Positions 13,201-30,548 of a stretch of 64,000 nt of DNA are shown here, piece after piece. The stretch is from Rallus limicola (lineage: Eukaryota > Chordata > Aves > Gruiformes > Rallidae), in the NCBI GenBank assembly GCA_022605955.1, contig JAKCOZ010000082.1, forward strand, positions 1,532,940-1,596,939, read 5' to 3'. The notes beneath the pieces are model-generated. The model worked only from the letters and a program-made list of their open reading frames with translations. It was not told the origin of the DNA and did no database searches. The translations under genes were made by a program, and so were the position numbers. Each line of letters begins with the position of its first letter. Position 1 is the stretch's first letter.

Positions 13201-16200
13201 GGCAGGCACTGGGTGATGAAGATTGGCTCTGGATCCTTTTTTTGGGGGGAGCAGGAGCTTGGGAGGAGGCTGGATGCTCTTGGAAAGCAAAGCTTGTGCG
13301 ACTCGCCTCTTTGTCCCTCCTCCAGCGCCTTTTCCTACTGGCACTGTGGGCCCTATGAGTTTAGCCATGGATTCACTTCCCAGCAGGGTTTCAGAGAGCC
13401 TGGTGTAAAACCACTTCTTGTTGGAGACGCGAGGCCTTGCGATCCTTCCTGCAGCCCTTGATGGGACAGACCAACAGCCACTGCCAGCTCCCACATGCTG
13501 GGACCAGCGCATGGTCGCGGGGCTGCTCTGCACACAACAGGGGGTTGTTTGTCATCCGTTGCCATCCCTTTGGGCTTCAGCTCCTTTTCCTTCTCCCACT
13601 GAGTGGGCTGCAAGCACCAGGAGTATTTTTCCCCAGCACTGAGACAGCCCTGATCTCCCAAACATCCACCACCGGCCTTTCAGACCTGTGCAGGATCAAT
13701 GCTGCTGCTTCAGGGTCCTCCCTGGTGCTCTTCACAGCTTGTGCGGATCCCCCCAGCCAGCTTCATCCTATCCTAGATAGGTAGCTGTTAGCCCTTCCTG
13801 CTCCCCCCGAGCCAGCATGGCCATGTCTCCTGCAAGATAGCTAACATAGGGTCAGCAAGCGGAGTGCCCCCCCCCCAGCACCTCCCCATTTTTTTTTTGG
13901 TAGCCAGTGAGGTTCAGAGCTTGCAAAGCCCGTGCTTTAATCCAGGAAAGCACTTCAGCGTGCGTTTAGCTTCAGCCACATCCCTGGGTCTTTCGCAGGA
14001 TCTTGGCCCAAGGAGATGGTGAGCAACCTCCACCTTCACGTTGGAACTCTGAGGAGGGGGTTCCGTACCACCACCTCAAAGGCAGCCCTTGTCCCACTCC
14101 CCTTCCTGAAGGGGTGGGAGGGGGAAGGGATAGATGCTTCTGCTCTGTTGCTTTTCAAAGAAGCATTTTTAAAAGCCGATTTTTTTTTGTTTGTTTGTTT
14201 GTTTTTAACCAAAAAGGAGAAGAAAGAGAGGGAAACAAAAAAAAAAAAGAAAAAGAAAAAAGTTTTGAGTTGATGGGTATTAAAAAAAAGTTAATAATAA
14301 TAAACATTCAAATTTATTTCATATAATCTTAGAGTAAAGATTAAAAGAAAATTAACTAGTTCAAATAGTAGATGCTATCCATATTGTTTAATCTATAGTA
14401 GATCCAAGTGATCCCAGACAGAGCGGAATGTAAAAATAACCTTGTAAACAAAATCAGCTATCGTGTTTTTTTTAACTTCCCCAGAAATTCCATCTTTTTT
14501 TGGTACTATTTTTCTGAAGCGAACAAATGAACGAAAGCCTAACAAAATAACAGGCCGCCGACCGGTACCTTCCGTCAATCAAAGTCCTGAAGTTATTTTT
14601 ATAGAGGGGGGAAAAGAATTAAAAATAATAATAATAATAATAAAAAGGGATCTAATAATATGTATTTTTTTAAAAAGATGCGTTTTTTGGGGGGTTTTAT
14701 GTTGGGTTTTTTTAAAATAAAAGTCTAAAGATTTGGCTAGTCACTGAGCAAAAGAAGGAAGTTTTAGGCCGTTGGTTTTGCCTTATTGTGGCCTCCGGCC
14801 TTGTGCTCGGAGCATGAAAATTCCAAGGAAATAGTCAAAAAAAAAAGGTCGCCGTTAAGTTTTCTTGAGCTGTTCTTGCTTTCCAAGCTTCTCCAAGCAC
14901 CAAAGGTGTTGGAAAAGGTCCCAGTGATGGGTGAGTGCTCCCATTCCTGGGTGGGAAAGCAAAGGAAAGGAAAATTGGACCAACTCCCCTCTGTAACGTG
15001 AGTGACAGAGATCGAAGGCAGTGAGGTGCCGGTGCCGATGCGCGGGGCTGCGGTTTAGGCTTTCTGCCCTTGGAGCCGGGCACTAGGTGTAGGACTTTAG
15101 GGTTGGTTTGTTCCCTTTTTCTTTTAAATTTTATTCTTTTTTTCTTCATTATTACTCTTTTTTTTTTTTTTTTGGTTATGTCTCAGCCCCGGTGAGGAGG
15201 ACGATGCAGGATGAGCCTTTCACAGGATGCCAGGCTTGACTTGGTCGGGTGGTTGTATCTGCGCCCGGTGCTCTTGCTCAGCCTGAAATCGTCGCGTCGG
15301 AGCCGCGGGTGAAATGTTTGCAGGATGTTCTGTTGGCCTGTGAGGTCCTTCCCGCAGCTGCGCCGGGCCACAGCATCCCTGAGCCCGCAGCTTTGCTTCC
15401 TGACAGCCAGCACCGTGCTGTCCTGCTCTTAGCAGGGTGATATTTTGTGGCTGGTGCCTGGTTTTCAGCAAGGGAGGAGGCCTGAGGCTTGTTCTTGGTC
15501 CGTGCGCGTTGGGCCCTGCTGCCTGAATCCTGGCAGCAATGAGAGCAGTGGGTGAAGGGCTCCCAGAGCTGGCGGATCGGCGTTCCGGTTCCAAGGCTGG
15601 ACGGCTGGTCCGTTCGCACAGAGAGCGGCTTTCCAAAACCTGTGGCAGGGGAGCGTAGGCCTGGCACCAGCGGTGGGGCAGGATGTGTCCCGTGTCCCTT
15701 GGCCTGCAGGTTAAACCCCGGTCCCTGCGTGTCTGAGCCAGGCCGGCACCATTTCCCAGAGCCTTGGTGACTGCTTTTCACCACGCCGAAATCACCGTTT
15801 ACACAATAGAACTTGAAAACAAAAAACCTCGTGTTGAATCCGAAGCAGAAAACACTCTCTGAAGGGCAGTTACCTCTGGGTTTAGCTTTCGCCCCTCTCC
15901 CTGGCGCCGTGGCTCAGCTGTAGCGAACCCAGGGATGTCCTGCAGTTCAGGAAGCATCCATAAGGATCCCAAAGCCTTCGAGAAATGCAGTGGCTGCCCC
16001 TGGTTTCCTTGCCAGCATCTGGGGTGGGCCGAGGCAGCCGCTCACCAGCATTCCTTCAGCAAAGCCATGCAATAGGGCAGGACAGGGAGCGAAGACAGTT
16101 CTCATTTGGTTTCTGCGTATTATATAGCACTGTGAATCACCAGTCGCTCCGCTGGCCTCTTCCCAGCACGTCCTGGGATGGGACAGGATGAGGGGGGGAG

Positions 16201-17579
16201 CGTTCAGAAAGCAGGGCACGATATCACCCACGCTTTCGGAGGGGGTTCGTGCTTGGTGGAATCAAACTCCCGGTCCTTCCCTGGCACGGGTGGTGAGGCA
16301 GCATGTTTGCTCTTTCAGTTTTGTTTTACCTCATTTTTTGTTTTAAATTTTGGGGTTTTTTTGTTTGGTTTTGATACTTGAAGAGTCAGTGACTGACATT
16401 GTACAGTGATGCCCTGGACTGGACGGTGGATGCACTTTATAGTAACTTGTATACTGGTAGTGAGTGGGGTCCCATCCTGCCTCTGCCAACCTGTCAGTAC
16501 CGGCAGGAGCGGAGCCAGGATGGTCTCGTTCTTCCAAAAAACCTTTCTAGGATGTTAGGGGGTACAACCTCGGGATTTTAACGTGGGGTTTTGTCACATA
16601 CTGTAGAATCTCGATGTCCCGTTCTGCCATCAGCCAACCTGGGGGGAAAATCTCATCCATAATTTATCCTGGGCTCCACGTCAGTTTTGCCTGTCACAGT
16701 GATGGCTGGGGATGGAGGAGGTTGGGCAGCTCCTGCCTTTACTCCCCTGTAACTCCCTCATTTCCATAGGGTTACTCTACTGGAATCTGATGTCTGTTCA
16801 GCCCTGGCAGTGTCACTGCTGGAGCCACTCCAGCACAGCTCCAGGGCTGCTGATGGAGCGAATTGAAAGTCACCCACCCTGGTAAAGTGACACTAATGTA
16901 GGAGCTGGAGTTGTTCCACCAGTGTCTGCACCGGGATGAAGAAAAGACAAAGAACCAAGTCGCCCTTGGGCAGCACTTGGGTGGGTTTCCTGGGTGGCTG
17001 GTGGCAGAACGGGCCTTCGGGTCCTGCGCCGATGCTTTCGGAACAACTCACAGAGGAATGGAGCGAGGGGATGAGAGCAGCATGAGACCTCTCTGCTCCA
17101 GGAGCTGGGATGGAGAGGTGCAGTCCTGAGCTGCTTTGCTCATCCGTGAAACCACCAGAAGCACCCTTTTTTTTTTTTTTCTTTCCCTTTTTCCTTATGA
17201 ATTCTAACAGAATCATAAAAAAAAGGGGGAGGAAAAAAAACCCCACCCAGGGGCCAGCTTCTGTTCTGTGACTGAGGCGTCGCTCCTGGGTTAAAAGCTG
17301 CGTTAAGCAAACATGAAAGGCAGCGGGGCGCAAGCACTGACAGATCCCAGGCTGGCAGCTCTGGCTCCAGCCGTGGCTGCTGCAGAACCCCAACTCTGAT
17401 CCCAGCCCCAGGCAAGCTGGGGAAATCCTTGGGGATGCCCAGAGCAGCCCCCCAGGCATCTGGCTCCACCAGTCAAAAGCCTTTGGGGCTGCAGAGGATT
17501 TCCTCTAGCTCTTCCCTGATATCAAAGAGATCCAGGCTCCGGCTTGCTGCCATCAGGACTCCAGCAGAGCAGCTCCAGT

Positions 17580-17760
17580 GGGATTTCTCACACACCCTGT
17601 CCCTGGGAGTGTTGAAGGCCAGGTTGGCTGGGGCCCTGGGCAACCTTGTGTAGCTCCAGGCCTGGAGGTTGGTGTCCCTGCCTGTGGCAGGGGGGTTGGA
17701 GCTCTGTGATCCTTGGGGTCCCTTCCAACCCAGACCAGTCTGTGATTCTCTGATTCTATG
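17580..17760 (+). mobile_element. CR1 LINE 3' fragment
   Basis: The sequence has the typical avian CR1 3' end in sense orientation: a GTTGAAGGCCAGG-type segment, then CTTCCAACCCAGACCAGTCT, then TGATTCT repeats. It is 5'-truncated. It closely matches the copies at 41245 and 50230, so all three likely belong to one subfamily. Confidence 0.88.
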
Positions 17761-18250
17761 AGACACAAGCTAAACCAAACCCCAAACCTCCAGAGATGGG
17801 CAACCGATCCTGGCGATCCCCACACAGCGACTTCCCAACCCTCCACGGTTTGGTTGGTGGGGTGTTTTTTTTTGGTTTTTTTTTTTAGCTTGCCCAGGAC
17901 CACCTCAACTTTCTCCCCCCCTCGCTCCAAAATCCCATAACAAGTTTGTGTGTATCCTCTTTCCCACGCATCCGGGTGCTATCAAACATGGTCCTGCTCC
18001 ACGGTACGACCAACCTCACGCTGAGCCAACCAGCCACAGAGTTCCCTGGCTGTCCCAGCTCTGTGGCCCTTCCATTTCAAGTCCATTCCCTATTACTTTG
18101 CGTTTGTTTCTTGCTTCCTTGGGGTTGTTTTTGGTTTTTTTTTTAACGTCATAGGAAACCTGTAGTTGGGATTGTTACTATTGGAAACCGATCACATGTT
18201 CCATCCAGGTATTTTCATCTCTCCGGCATCACGCAAAAAATAAAGGCCTG

Positions 18251-18283
18251 AGAGAGAAAAAGAGAGAGAGAGAGAGAGAGAGG
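18251..18283. repeat. GA microsatellite
   Basis: A GA/AG run with few interruptions in an AT-rich block. Confidence 0.85.
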
Positions 18284-19558
18284 AGAGATGTAACCGAACA
18301 TAGAAGTAGAGTTAGGCTCGTCGTCTGAGTTTTGAGGCATATAGTATAAAGGGGAGAAGGAAAAAGAAAAGAAAAGGAAAAAAATTAAAATAATGATGTT
18401 GCACAACTTGTAGAAAACAAAGAAGGGAAAGGGTTAATGTATTAAATGTGCTAAATTACATTAAGAACTTAATTTTATTAAAGTATTATTACTTAAGAAG
18501 CTTGGTGTCTGCTCTTGGTTTCTGTCCATGCTTTTGGGGAGGGGAGGTGGGGGGCGGGGGGAGAAGGAGTGGGTTGGGAAGGAGCCATAGAGGGTAGAGC
18601 TTTGGGGATGGTGGGGCTGTAACCTCCTTCCACTGCTTCTCCCATTGAGTTTTATGCCTTTAGTGACACTTCCTAGGGTTGTTTCACTTGGGAACCTGTC
18701 AGCATCCTGGAGCCAGCCACTGGTCCCACATCCACCAGCCTCATGCACCTTTCCCCCCCTTCCCACTGATCCACAGCAGCAGAAATCCTATAAAACCTGA
18801 AAAACCTGGGACAAAACCGAAGCTGTTGGGTTTGAAAGCATCCCCATGAGCCAAAACCAGCTTTGGACCCCCTGTGTCCCTGCCAGCACCCAGCTGGGTG
18901 GCATGTCTGCCAGCAGCGAGCCCCAAGGGATGCTTGGTGGGAGCCCTTTCCCGACCTGGGGTTGGGGGAGTAGGGGGAGCATCCTTCTCCTCCCACACAC
19001 CCACCTTTCCCAGTGGCAGGGCTGACATCACCTCTTGGCAGCGAGTTTGGGTGCAGGCAGATGGCAGTGCGGAAGAGGCGGCGCTTGGCAGCTCTCCCTA
19101 TGGCCCTGGCTCTCCCTGGTTGGGTGGGGGAATAAGTGTGTGTCGTGTGTCCCCCCCTGGGCAGCCCCCAGCTGTGCCCAGGCACAAGGTGCTGCCGTGG
19201 GTGGGCCTGGAGGGCTGGGGGATGAGGTCAATCGCACCCGTCACCCACCTGGGGACAGCGCTATGGCAGGGGACAAAAAACAAGTGATTTCAACCCAAAT
19301 AGGGCTGGCACCCCTGCTGCTCCCATGCTGCAGCAGTAGGATCCAGCCTGAAGGTCAAGTTTTCCCCCTCCAGCCTCACAGCAAGACATCCCCTTGCCCA
19401 GGCTATGGCTGCACCTTCCTCCTCACTCATCCTCCTCCTCACCTCTCACACCCATCATGGCTGGGGGATGCTGCCCAGCACCCGGAGGCACAGGGTGGCA
19501 GAGGCCCTGCCCTTGTGGAAGGACCCCAGCAAAGAGAAAAAGTGCCTCCAGCAGCAAC

Positions 19559-19564
19559 TTTATT
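19559..19564 (-). promoter_or_regulatory. Candidate poly(A) signal of the RAB11-type gene
   Basis: TTTATT on the + strand reads AATAAA on the - strand. It lies about 1.2 kb downstream of the stop of the RAB11-type gene and is the first good match I noticed there, implying a 3' UTR of about 1.25 kb. Confidence 0.5.
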
Positions 19565-20797
19565 TGGGGATTTTCCCCAAATTCCTGCTCCAAAAATATT
19601 GCACCCCAAGGGGCAATGCTGTGGTACAGCCAAGTAAGGTGGGGTGATGGGGTGATCCCCCCAAAAAAACCCCCACTGATGGAGGACACAGATGATGCTC
19701 CCAGCAATGGGGTTGATGGGAGGGATGGGGTCTCCCAGGAAAGCCTCCACACATCCCTCTTGACTGACACCTGTCAGTAATACCCAGACAGTGGCCCCAG
19801 GCTCAGCACTCTGGCTGCATCCACCCTAGGAGGGACCTGCTGTCCTGGGGAGGGGGGGGGGGAACCACAGCCACTGTCACCCATGGGTGCCACAGACATT
19901 CCTTTGAGTGCACTGGTCACATCCCCAGGGCAGGACACGCTGGCATCAGTCCCCACAGGGCAGGGGAGGGTGCCACTCACACAAGGGGCTCCTCACACCC
20001 TGGGGGAGACATGTCAAGGGAGCAGGTGCTCAACACCCCCTCCCTGCCCTCACCCCACCAAAGCCCCAGGACCCCCATGCCCCTTCTTCAAGGGTCCCCC
20101 TCAGGTACTGCACCCCCTGGGTTCCTGATCCAGCCCCCATGGGCTGGGGCAGCAGTGGAAGAGGGAGGTTTTCCCTTTGCTGGGGCCATGCCACAGGCAC
20201 CCTGAGGGGCTCACGGCACCAAACCCAGGATCCTTCAGGGCAGGAGCAGAGAGTCACCCCCTGCATCCCATGGTATGGGGGCGTCCTACAGCTGCCCCAG
20301 CAGCACCCAAAGGCACACCCAGCCCTTGGCATTGAAGGGCAGGGCAACTGACTGTGTCACCAAGCAAAAGAAGGGTGCAGCTTGTGTCCCCCTGTGCACC
20401 CCACCCTGAAGAGCTGCACCCAGAGGTGCTGCCAAAGTAGGGCACGAGTCAGGGTGCCCAGGCTTGTTCAGGGCCACCCTGAGTCACCCAGTGACTGTGC
20501 CTTCAGGGCTGGGGGAGGCAAGGACACGAAGGGACAGCATATCCCAAACCACGGGGAGAAACCCTGATGCTTTCCTCCACTTCCCCCCCTCCTGTTTGGG
20601 TAGGTCCTACATAAACACAGGGAGAGCAACACAGGCAGCATGATGATGCACACGAGAGCAGCCATGCAGAAGCCCCCCTAGTCCTGGGGAGCTGCTGCAA
20701 GCAGAGGTAGAGGGTGAGAAACACAATGCCAGTGTGCGCTGGGTGGTGGTGGTGGGGGTGGGGGGGTGGTGGTCAGGGTGGGGGCACCCCTGGGGAC

Positions 20798-25055
<4,258 letters not shown>

Positions 25056-25359
25056 CTCACCCAGCACCACCGCACCCCACTCCCACGGGACCAACTGGGA
25101 TTTCCGGGCTTTATCCAGCCCTGCGGGGACCGTCCCCCGTGTCCCCATTGGCGGCCACAGCCCTTCCTCCTCCTCAGCCGTTGGCGGGTGGGGCTGTCCG
25201 TCACCGCCAGGTGCGCTCACCTGGGCCAGGTAAAGGGGATGGAGGGGGGAGGCAGCTCTGTGGTTGCTCCCAGGGCTCGGCCGGCCGGCCGGGCAGCTGT
25301 GGGGGGCTGGTACCAAGCGCGGGGGGGCTGGAGCATCTCTGGTGGGAGAGGGGCTGGTG

Positions 25360-25690
25360 CTGGTTAGTCTGGGAAGGTGGAGAGGGGATCTGATCAACGC
25401 TCATCAATCCCTAAAGGGGTGTCAAGGGCAGGGGGCCAGGCTCTTCTCAGGCTGCCCAGTGACAGTACAAGGGGCAATGGGCACAAACTGGAGCACGGGA
25501 AGGTCCAAAACTTCTTCCCTCTGCGGGTGCTGGAGCCCTGGGCCAGGCTGCCCAGAGCGGGTGGGGAGTCTCCTTCTGCAGAGAGACCCCGGAGCTGCCT
25601 GGACACCGTCCTGTGCCACCCGCTCGAGGGGATGCTGCTCTGCCAGGGGATGGGCTGGGGGGGCTCCAGAGGGTCCCTTCTGTCACATCC
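25360..25690 (+). mobile_element. CR1 LINE fragment
   Basis: Sense CR1 3'-region sequence: GAGAGGGGATCTGATCAACG, then GGCTGCCCAG, then GGCTCCAGAGGGTCCCTTC. The terminal repeat is not clearly preserved. It lies about 300 bp upstream of the start codon of the RAB11-type gene, in opposite orientation to it. Confidence 0.8.
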
Positions 25691-26416
25691 TGCTCTGAAA
25701 GGAGGGACAATCGACTCTTGTTGGAGTGTGAAGTGAGCCAGCATTGACTTTAACGGGGACACAGAGAACGGAGGCACCACGAACGCCAGCACCCTCCCAG
25801 CTCAACCCATTCCAGCTGTGCGGCTTTACTGGGAGCCAGGGTCAGCTTTGCCTTACTTGGCGGTGGCTTTGGTGAGAAGAGATCACTGATGCTGGATGCA
25901 GTGTCCAGCTAGGCCATTGAGTAGGCAGTGTCCCCATCCCCACGCTGGATAGGAAGCGCCCCATTGGTCTCCCACACCTTCCAACCACTCCTGTCATCCT
26001 GGGTGGCAGCAGGGAAAGGCCATCACCACATCCACATGTGCCACCAATGGGACAGTCATGGCCATGGTCTCTGTGAAGAACCACAGGACCTGGGCTGACA
26101 CGTCTTGCATGGCACAAAGGGAAAGAGAAGAGCCTGAACTAGAGGAAGATATGGAGAATCTAAGGTCAATTCTCATGTTTTCTAGGGGTTGGGGTGAGGC
26201 CAAGTCATGGTCACCTGCCCACCATCCTCCATAAGGCATTGAGGGGACGGGGTTGTGTGGAGAGAGGGTGCAGGGAGACCGTGGCATCGGGCTGGGAGGG
26301 GGCACGAGGGGACCATGTTGGTCACGATCTCTGGCATCTCACAGAGGTGGGGACCAGGGGATGGAGCCACAAACATGCAGGAATTCCAGCTCAGCAAAGC
26401 TGCATTTCCCAAGTCC

Positions 26417-26422
26417 TTTAAT
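26417..26422 (-). promoter_or_regulatory. RAB25: Candidate poly(A) signal of RAB25
   Basis: TTTAAT on the + strand reads ATTAAA on the - strand, about 670 nt past the RAB25 stop. It is a common variant signal. I noticed no AATAAA between 26000 and 27094. Confidence 0.4.
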
Positions 26423-27093
26423 GATCACTGAGTCACCATTGTGTTGGACACGGAGCTGCTCCTGGGCCCTTTGGCACTGGGCTCTGCACCCATGCAGACA
26501 AGAGGGACCCTCACCAGGTCCCTGCTGTCACAATTGTCCCATGTCTGGGATAGAGACAGAGATGTGCCAAGGGCTGAATGCTGCCACTCAGCTCCTTACA
26601 GCTTGGGATGACCCCAGAGCTGTTTCCATTGGAGATGGAGATCTGAGGGGACAGCCACGTCCCCAGCGCGGGGCACAGGGTGGTCCCACAGGAGCAACCC
26701 CAGGGCCAGACACAACTGGAGCGGGTTGGGTGGCTGGCACAATCCTGGCCAGAACCTCCTGCCTTGTTCCCAGCAGTGCCATGGGGTATCTCAGTCCTCT
26801 GCACCCCAACTCCTGAGGGGCAGGGGGTGGTCCATGCGCGGTAGCGGTGATGCTCATGGGGGGCCCAGCGAGAATGAAGCAGACGGAGTGGAGCTCCCAG
26901 CGCTTGATGCGTCTCACCAGAGTTAGTCCAGGCTGCTGGTCCCCACTGCACCGAGATGGGGTGTCAGGGTGTCCCCACTGCACCGAGACAGGGGTGAAGG
27001 CTGGGTGACCCAGCTCTACGCCACTGGCATGTCCCGGGGCTGCGGGGATCCCTGGGGGCTTCCCGGGGGGGCTTCCCGGGGTGCCCGGCCGGC

Positions 27094-29793
27094 TCAGAGG
27101 GCCACGCAGCACGGGCGCTTGGGCTGCGCCGAGGCTGCACTCTCCGGGCTCTCGCTGGCAAGTGACACCATGTTGCTTTGGCTGCTCCTCTGCTTCTGCT
27201 TCTGCACTTTGTGGAAGATCTCTGCAAAATAAGAGGTGCCAGGGGGTGGGGGTGGGGTCTGTGCATCAGCCTGGGCCCCCCCAAGGAAGCAGGGACTGTT
27301 CTCGCCTGCCAGCCCGCTGCTGGGCACGTCGTGGCTCTCCCTTATGCAGCAGAGGGGACAAGTTGCAGGGTGACAAAGAAGCAGCTCCCCCAAGTTGCAT
27401 CCCTGCGGTTCCTGGGGAACACCCTGTGCTCACAGGGATTTCCTCTGGCCAGACCTGGATTGCTGCCCCAGCCCATGCCAGTGCTGGCAGCTCACCAGGC
27501 CAGACTGGCTTGGCTTGGCATGGCACAGCTTGGCACAGCCCAGTACGGCATGGTATGGGTTGGCACAGCTCCGTATGGCACAGCACAGCATGGCACAGCT
27601 CAGCACAGCACAGCATGGCACAGCTCAACATGGCACAGCACGGCTTGGCATGGCTCGGCATAGCTCAGCACGGCTCAGCTTGGCTCAGCATGGCTTGGCA
27701 CAGCTCAGCTTGGCTTGGCATGGGTTGGCACAGCACAGCTTGGCACAGTTTGGCACAGTTCAGCACAGCACAGCATGGCACGGCTCAGCACACCTCTCCT
27801 GCCCTGCTGCTGGCTGCCTTTCCCGGAGCATCGCCCCATTCCATCCCCCCAGGTCCCTCTGGCCAGTTCGGCAGGGTGCCGGAGACGTTGAGTCAGGAGC
27901 CCAGGAGGACAGGAAGGGAGAGCAGAGATTACAGGGAAGAAAGAGCCCCTTGGGGATGTCCCTGGAGCTGGGAGAACAAAACTCTCCGGGTGTGGGGAGT
28001 GGAACGCCCAGCACCAAGGGCCGGAAACCAAACCAGCCAGAAAGACGACGCTGAACCCAGCCCAGAAAGACCTCATGTGGAGCGGGGCAGAGCAGGGACA
28101 GGCTGCACATCCCCTGCCCAGCCCCATGGTAAGGCACCCTGCGACGCCCCAGTCCCTGGAACCCCCGAAATGCCCTGAGCCCACTGTCTGTACCCTTCAG
28201 GATGGTCTCGAACGCCTGCTCGACGTTGGTGGAGTCCAGTGCTGAGGTCTCCACAAACAGCAGCCCATTGTTATCTGCAATGAGAGGAGCCCCCTGAGAT
28301 GATGCAGACCCCAGGGAGGGCATGGCTCCGTTTCCAAGCCCCTTCAGAGATGTCTGGATGCCTGCATGGGTGTGGGTCCCTGATATCAGGGAGGTTCCCA
28401 AGTCCCCAGGCTCACAGCAGGGTGCCAGTCCATACCTGCAAACATTTTCGCCTCCTCCATGGGCACCTCCCGAGCCTGCACCAGGTCGGTCTTGTTTCCC
28501 ACCAGCATGACAACGATGCTGGGCTCAGCGTGGTCATACAGCTCCTTCAGCCAGCGGTCCACCACATCGTATGTCTGGTGCTTGGTGATGTCAAAGACGA
28601 CCAGGGCACCCACGGCCCCCCGGTAATACCTACAGGAGAACCCCACCATCACCCCACGCTCCAGAAGACATCCTCCTACCCCCCAGCATCCTCACCCATA
28701 GGGCCCAACTAGGAGGGCATCACCACCCAGGTATCAGGGAGGGGGTGAGCCCTGATTTCAGGCATCCCATCCTTACGCAGAGGTGATGGCCCGGTACCGC
28801 TCCAGTCCAGCTGTGTCCCAGATCTGAGCCTTCACCACGGCATCTCCCACCAGGATGGTTCGGGTGGAGAACTCCACGCCAATGGTGGTCCGGCTGTCGT
28901 GGTTGAACTCGTTGCGAGTGAAGCGGGAGAGCAGGTTGGTTTTCCCCACCCCAGACTCCCCGATCAAGACAACTGAGGAAAGAAGGAGCTCTCAGGGAGG
29001 GGAGGGGGCTGCTCTAAGACATTTCCTGGTGGGTCAGACGCCACTTCCCAGCCTGACGCCACTTCCCAGCCGACACCTAATTGCCTTGGCAGAGTGGCAG
29101 CCAGACCACCTCAGCTGCTGGCATGGGGTGCATGGGCATCCTCCCCCTTGCCTGATGCCCCCAGCCACAGTCACTCCTTTGGCAGGTGGGGGTCCCATCT
29201 CTGCACCACGAGCTCTCAAACCCTCCCCAGCCCCCGAGCATGGCTGAGCCACCTCGTCTGAGCCCAGCCATGCTCCCTGACAGCTGGTGTGGCCCCAGCA
29301 CTGTCCGTGGGGGTCACAGCTACACAGCCCAAGGGAAGCCCCGAATTCTGGTGAGATCCAGCCAGCGGCATGTGGCAGAGATGCAGGACACAGCCCTGTG
29401 CCTGAGGAGCTCAAGCTGGGGGACATGAAACAGTGCCCCCCCCTTTTCTCCAGTCCAGGCTTAACCCCCATGTCCTCTGCATGTGCCACCACCCAGGTCA
29501 CCCCATGCCCTTGGGGTGGTCACGGCTCTGCCAGTACCTCCATGGACCCCAGCACTGCTCCCCAAATCCCTGACCCTTCACGACCCTCCCCCAGCACACA
29601 CCAGCACCGCCAGGGCCGGAGAGCCAAGTCCCAGTTCAGGGCATGGCAGCCCTGGCAGGAAGGCAGCAGCCCCAATAATCTCCTCCCCGTGGCCCCCAAG
29701 GCTTCCTGCTCCACTTCGAGGAGGGGGCTTCACACACCCAGCCCAGGACTCACCCTTGAAGACGAAGTTATAATCCTCCTCGGCGCTGCCCAT
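27094..29793 (-). CDS. RAB25: RAB25 small GTPase (epithelial RAB11 family member)
   Basis: Five coding exons (- strand): 29793-29754, 28972-28777, 28629-28436, 28274-28194 and 27221-27094. They total 639 nt and 212 residues, against 213 in human. The start [13 protein letters not shown] and P-loop GESGVGKT are typical of RAB25. Switch II reads WDTAGLER: Leu replaces the catalytic Gln, the known family feature that favours the GTP-bound state. NKTD, ETSA and a C-terminal CCVAL prenylation motif are present. RAB25 acts in apical recycling endosomes of epithelia and binds RAB11-FIP effectors. Intron 4 (27222-28193) contains a 10-bp minisatellite. The gene lies downstream of LAMTOR2 on the same strand, as in human. 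Confidence 0.96.
27510..27795. repeat. Minisatellite, about 10-bp unit, in RAB25 intron 4
   Basis: About 28 imperfect copies alternating TGGCACAGCT, TGGCATGGCT and close variants. It keeps several frames open, which gives long Trp/His/Ser-rich frames that are not genes. Confidence 0.93.
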
Positions 29794-30237
29794 GTCGCCC
29801 CGGCTGCCACCCGCCCTCGCCTCGCCGGGGCCGCCGGTTTGGTTTCCTCCTTCCCGCTGCAAAAGCCTCGAGCAGGCGGTGAGGGCAGGGCCGGGCTCAG
29901 GGGAGGGGACCCAGGGGACAAAGTTTCCTTGGGGCCCTTGGGCTGCGAAGAGGGTCCGGGGCTGGGAAAGAGGGTGCGAGGCTGGGAAAGAAAGAGGGTC
30001 TGAGGTGACAGCAAGGCCGGCAAGGCCGCCCGTGTTGGCGTCGCGGCGTGGCCGGTTGACTCAAGGGGTGGGACTGGGTTGTCGCAGCGCAGGTTGGGCA
30101 GGTAGTGTCACCCCTGGGACCGTCACGGGGCGGCCGGAGGAGGAGCCGGGGCCCGATCCTGGCTGCTCAGGCCTGGGCTGGCTGGGACAGCAGCGGCGGG
30201 GGGGGGTGGGTGTGGGTGGGACGGGGACATGAGTAGA

Positions 30238-30262
30238 AACACACACACACACACACACACCC
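30238..30262. repeat. CA microsatellite upstream of RAB25
   Basis: An ACACAC run about 450 bp upstream of the RAB25 start codon. Further CA runs lie at about 30360-30375 and 30706-30731, and a long C run lies at about 30606-30625. Confidence 0.9.
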
Positions 30263-30548
30263 CCCGCCCTGTCTCTGCCTGGCTCCCACCGGGTGTGGAA
30301 GCGTTTCCTCGCCTCTGCTGCCATCGTGTGAAAGGCAGGGGAAAGGAAGGAGCCCCCCCCCACACACACACACACTCTACCCCCCCCCACCCCGATACTC
30401 CCAAGCTGCCGGGCAGGTGTCTGGGCTCCCAGCCTCTCACCGCCCCCACCCCGCCTTCCCCCGGGGATCCATCACAGAGCTATGGGCAGCCCCAAAGCAC
30501 AGCCAGGGACACCCCCATGAGTGACCCCCTCCCCACCAGCTCCTCCTT

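Larger units (their letters stand above)
12831..19540. other. Gene-poor stretch between MEX3A and the RAB11-type gene
   Basis: No reading frame here resembles a known protein. Moderately GC-rich DNA alternates with AT-rich blocks at about 14160-14740, 16320-16620 and 18150-18500. These blocks resemble 3' UTR in composition and could belong to an extended MEX3A transcript or a separate non-coding RNA. One CR1 fragment (about 17580-17760) and a GA microsatellite (about 18251-18283) are present. Confidence 0.5.

Noticed and set aside
27081..28178. A 365-codon + strand open frame rich in Trp-His-Ser
   Set aside because: It runs through the RAB25 intron minisatellite, antisense to RAB25. The amino-acid pattern only reflects the DNA repeat.
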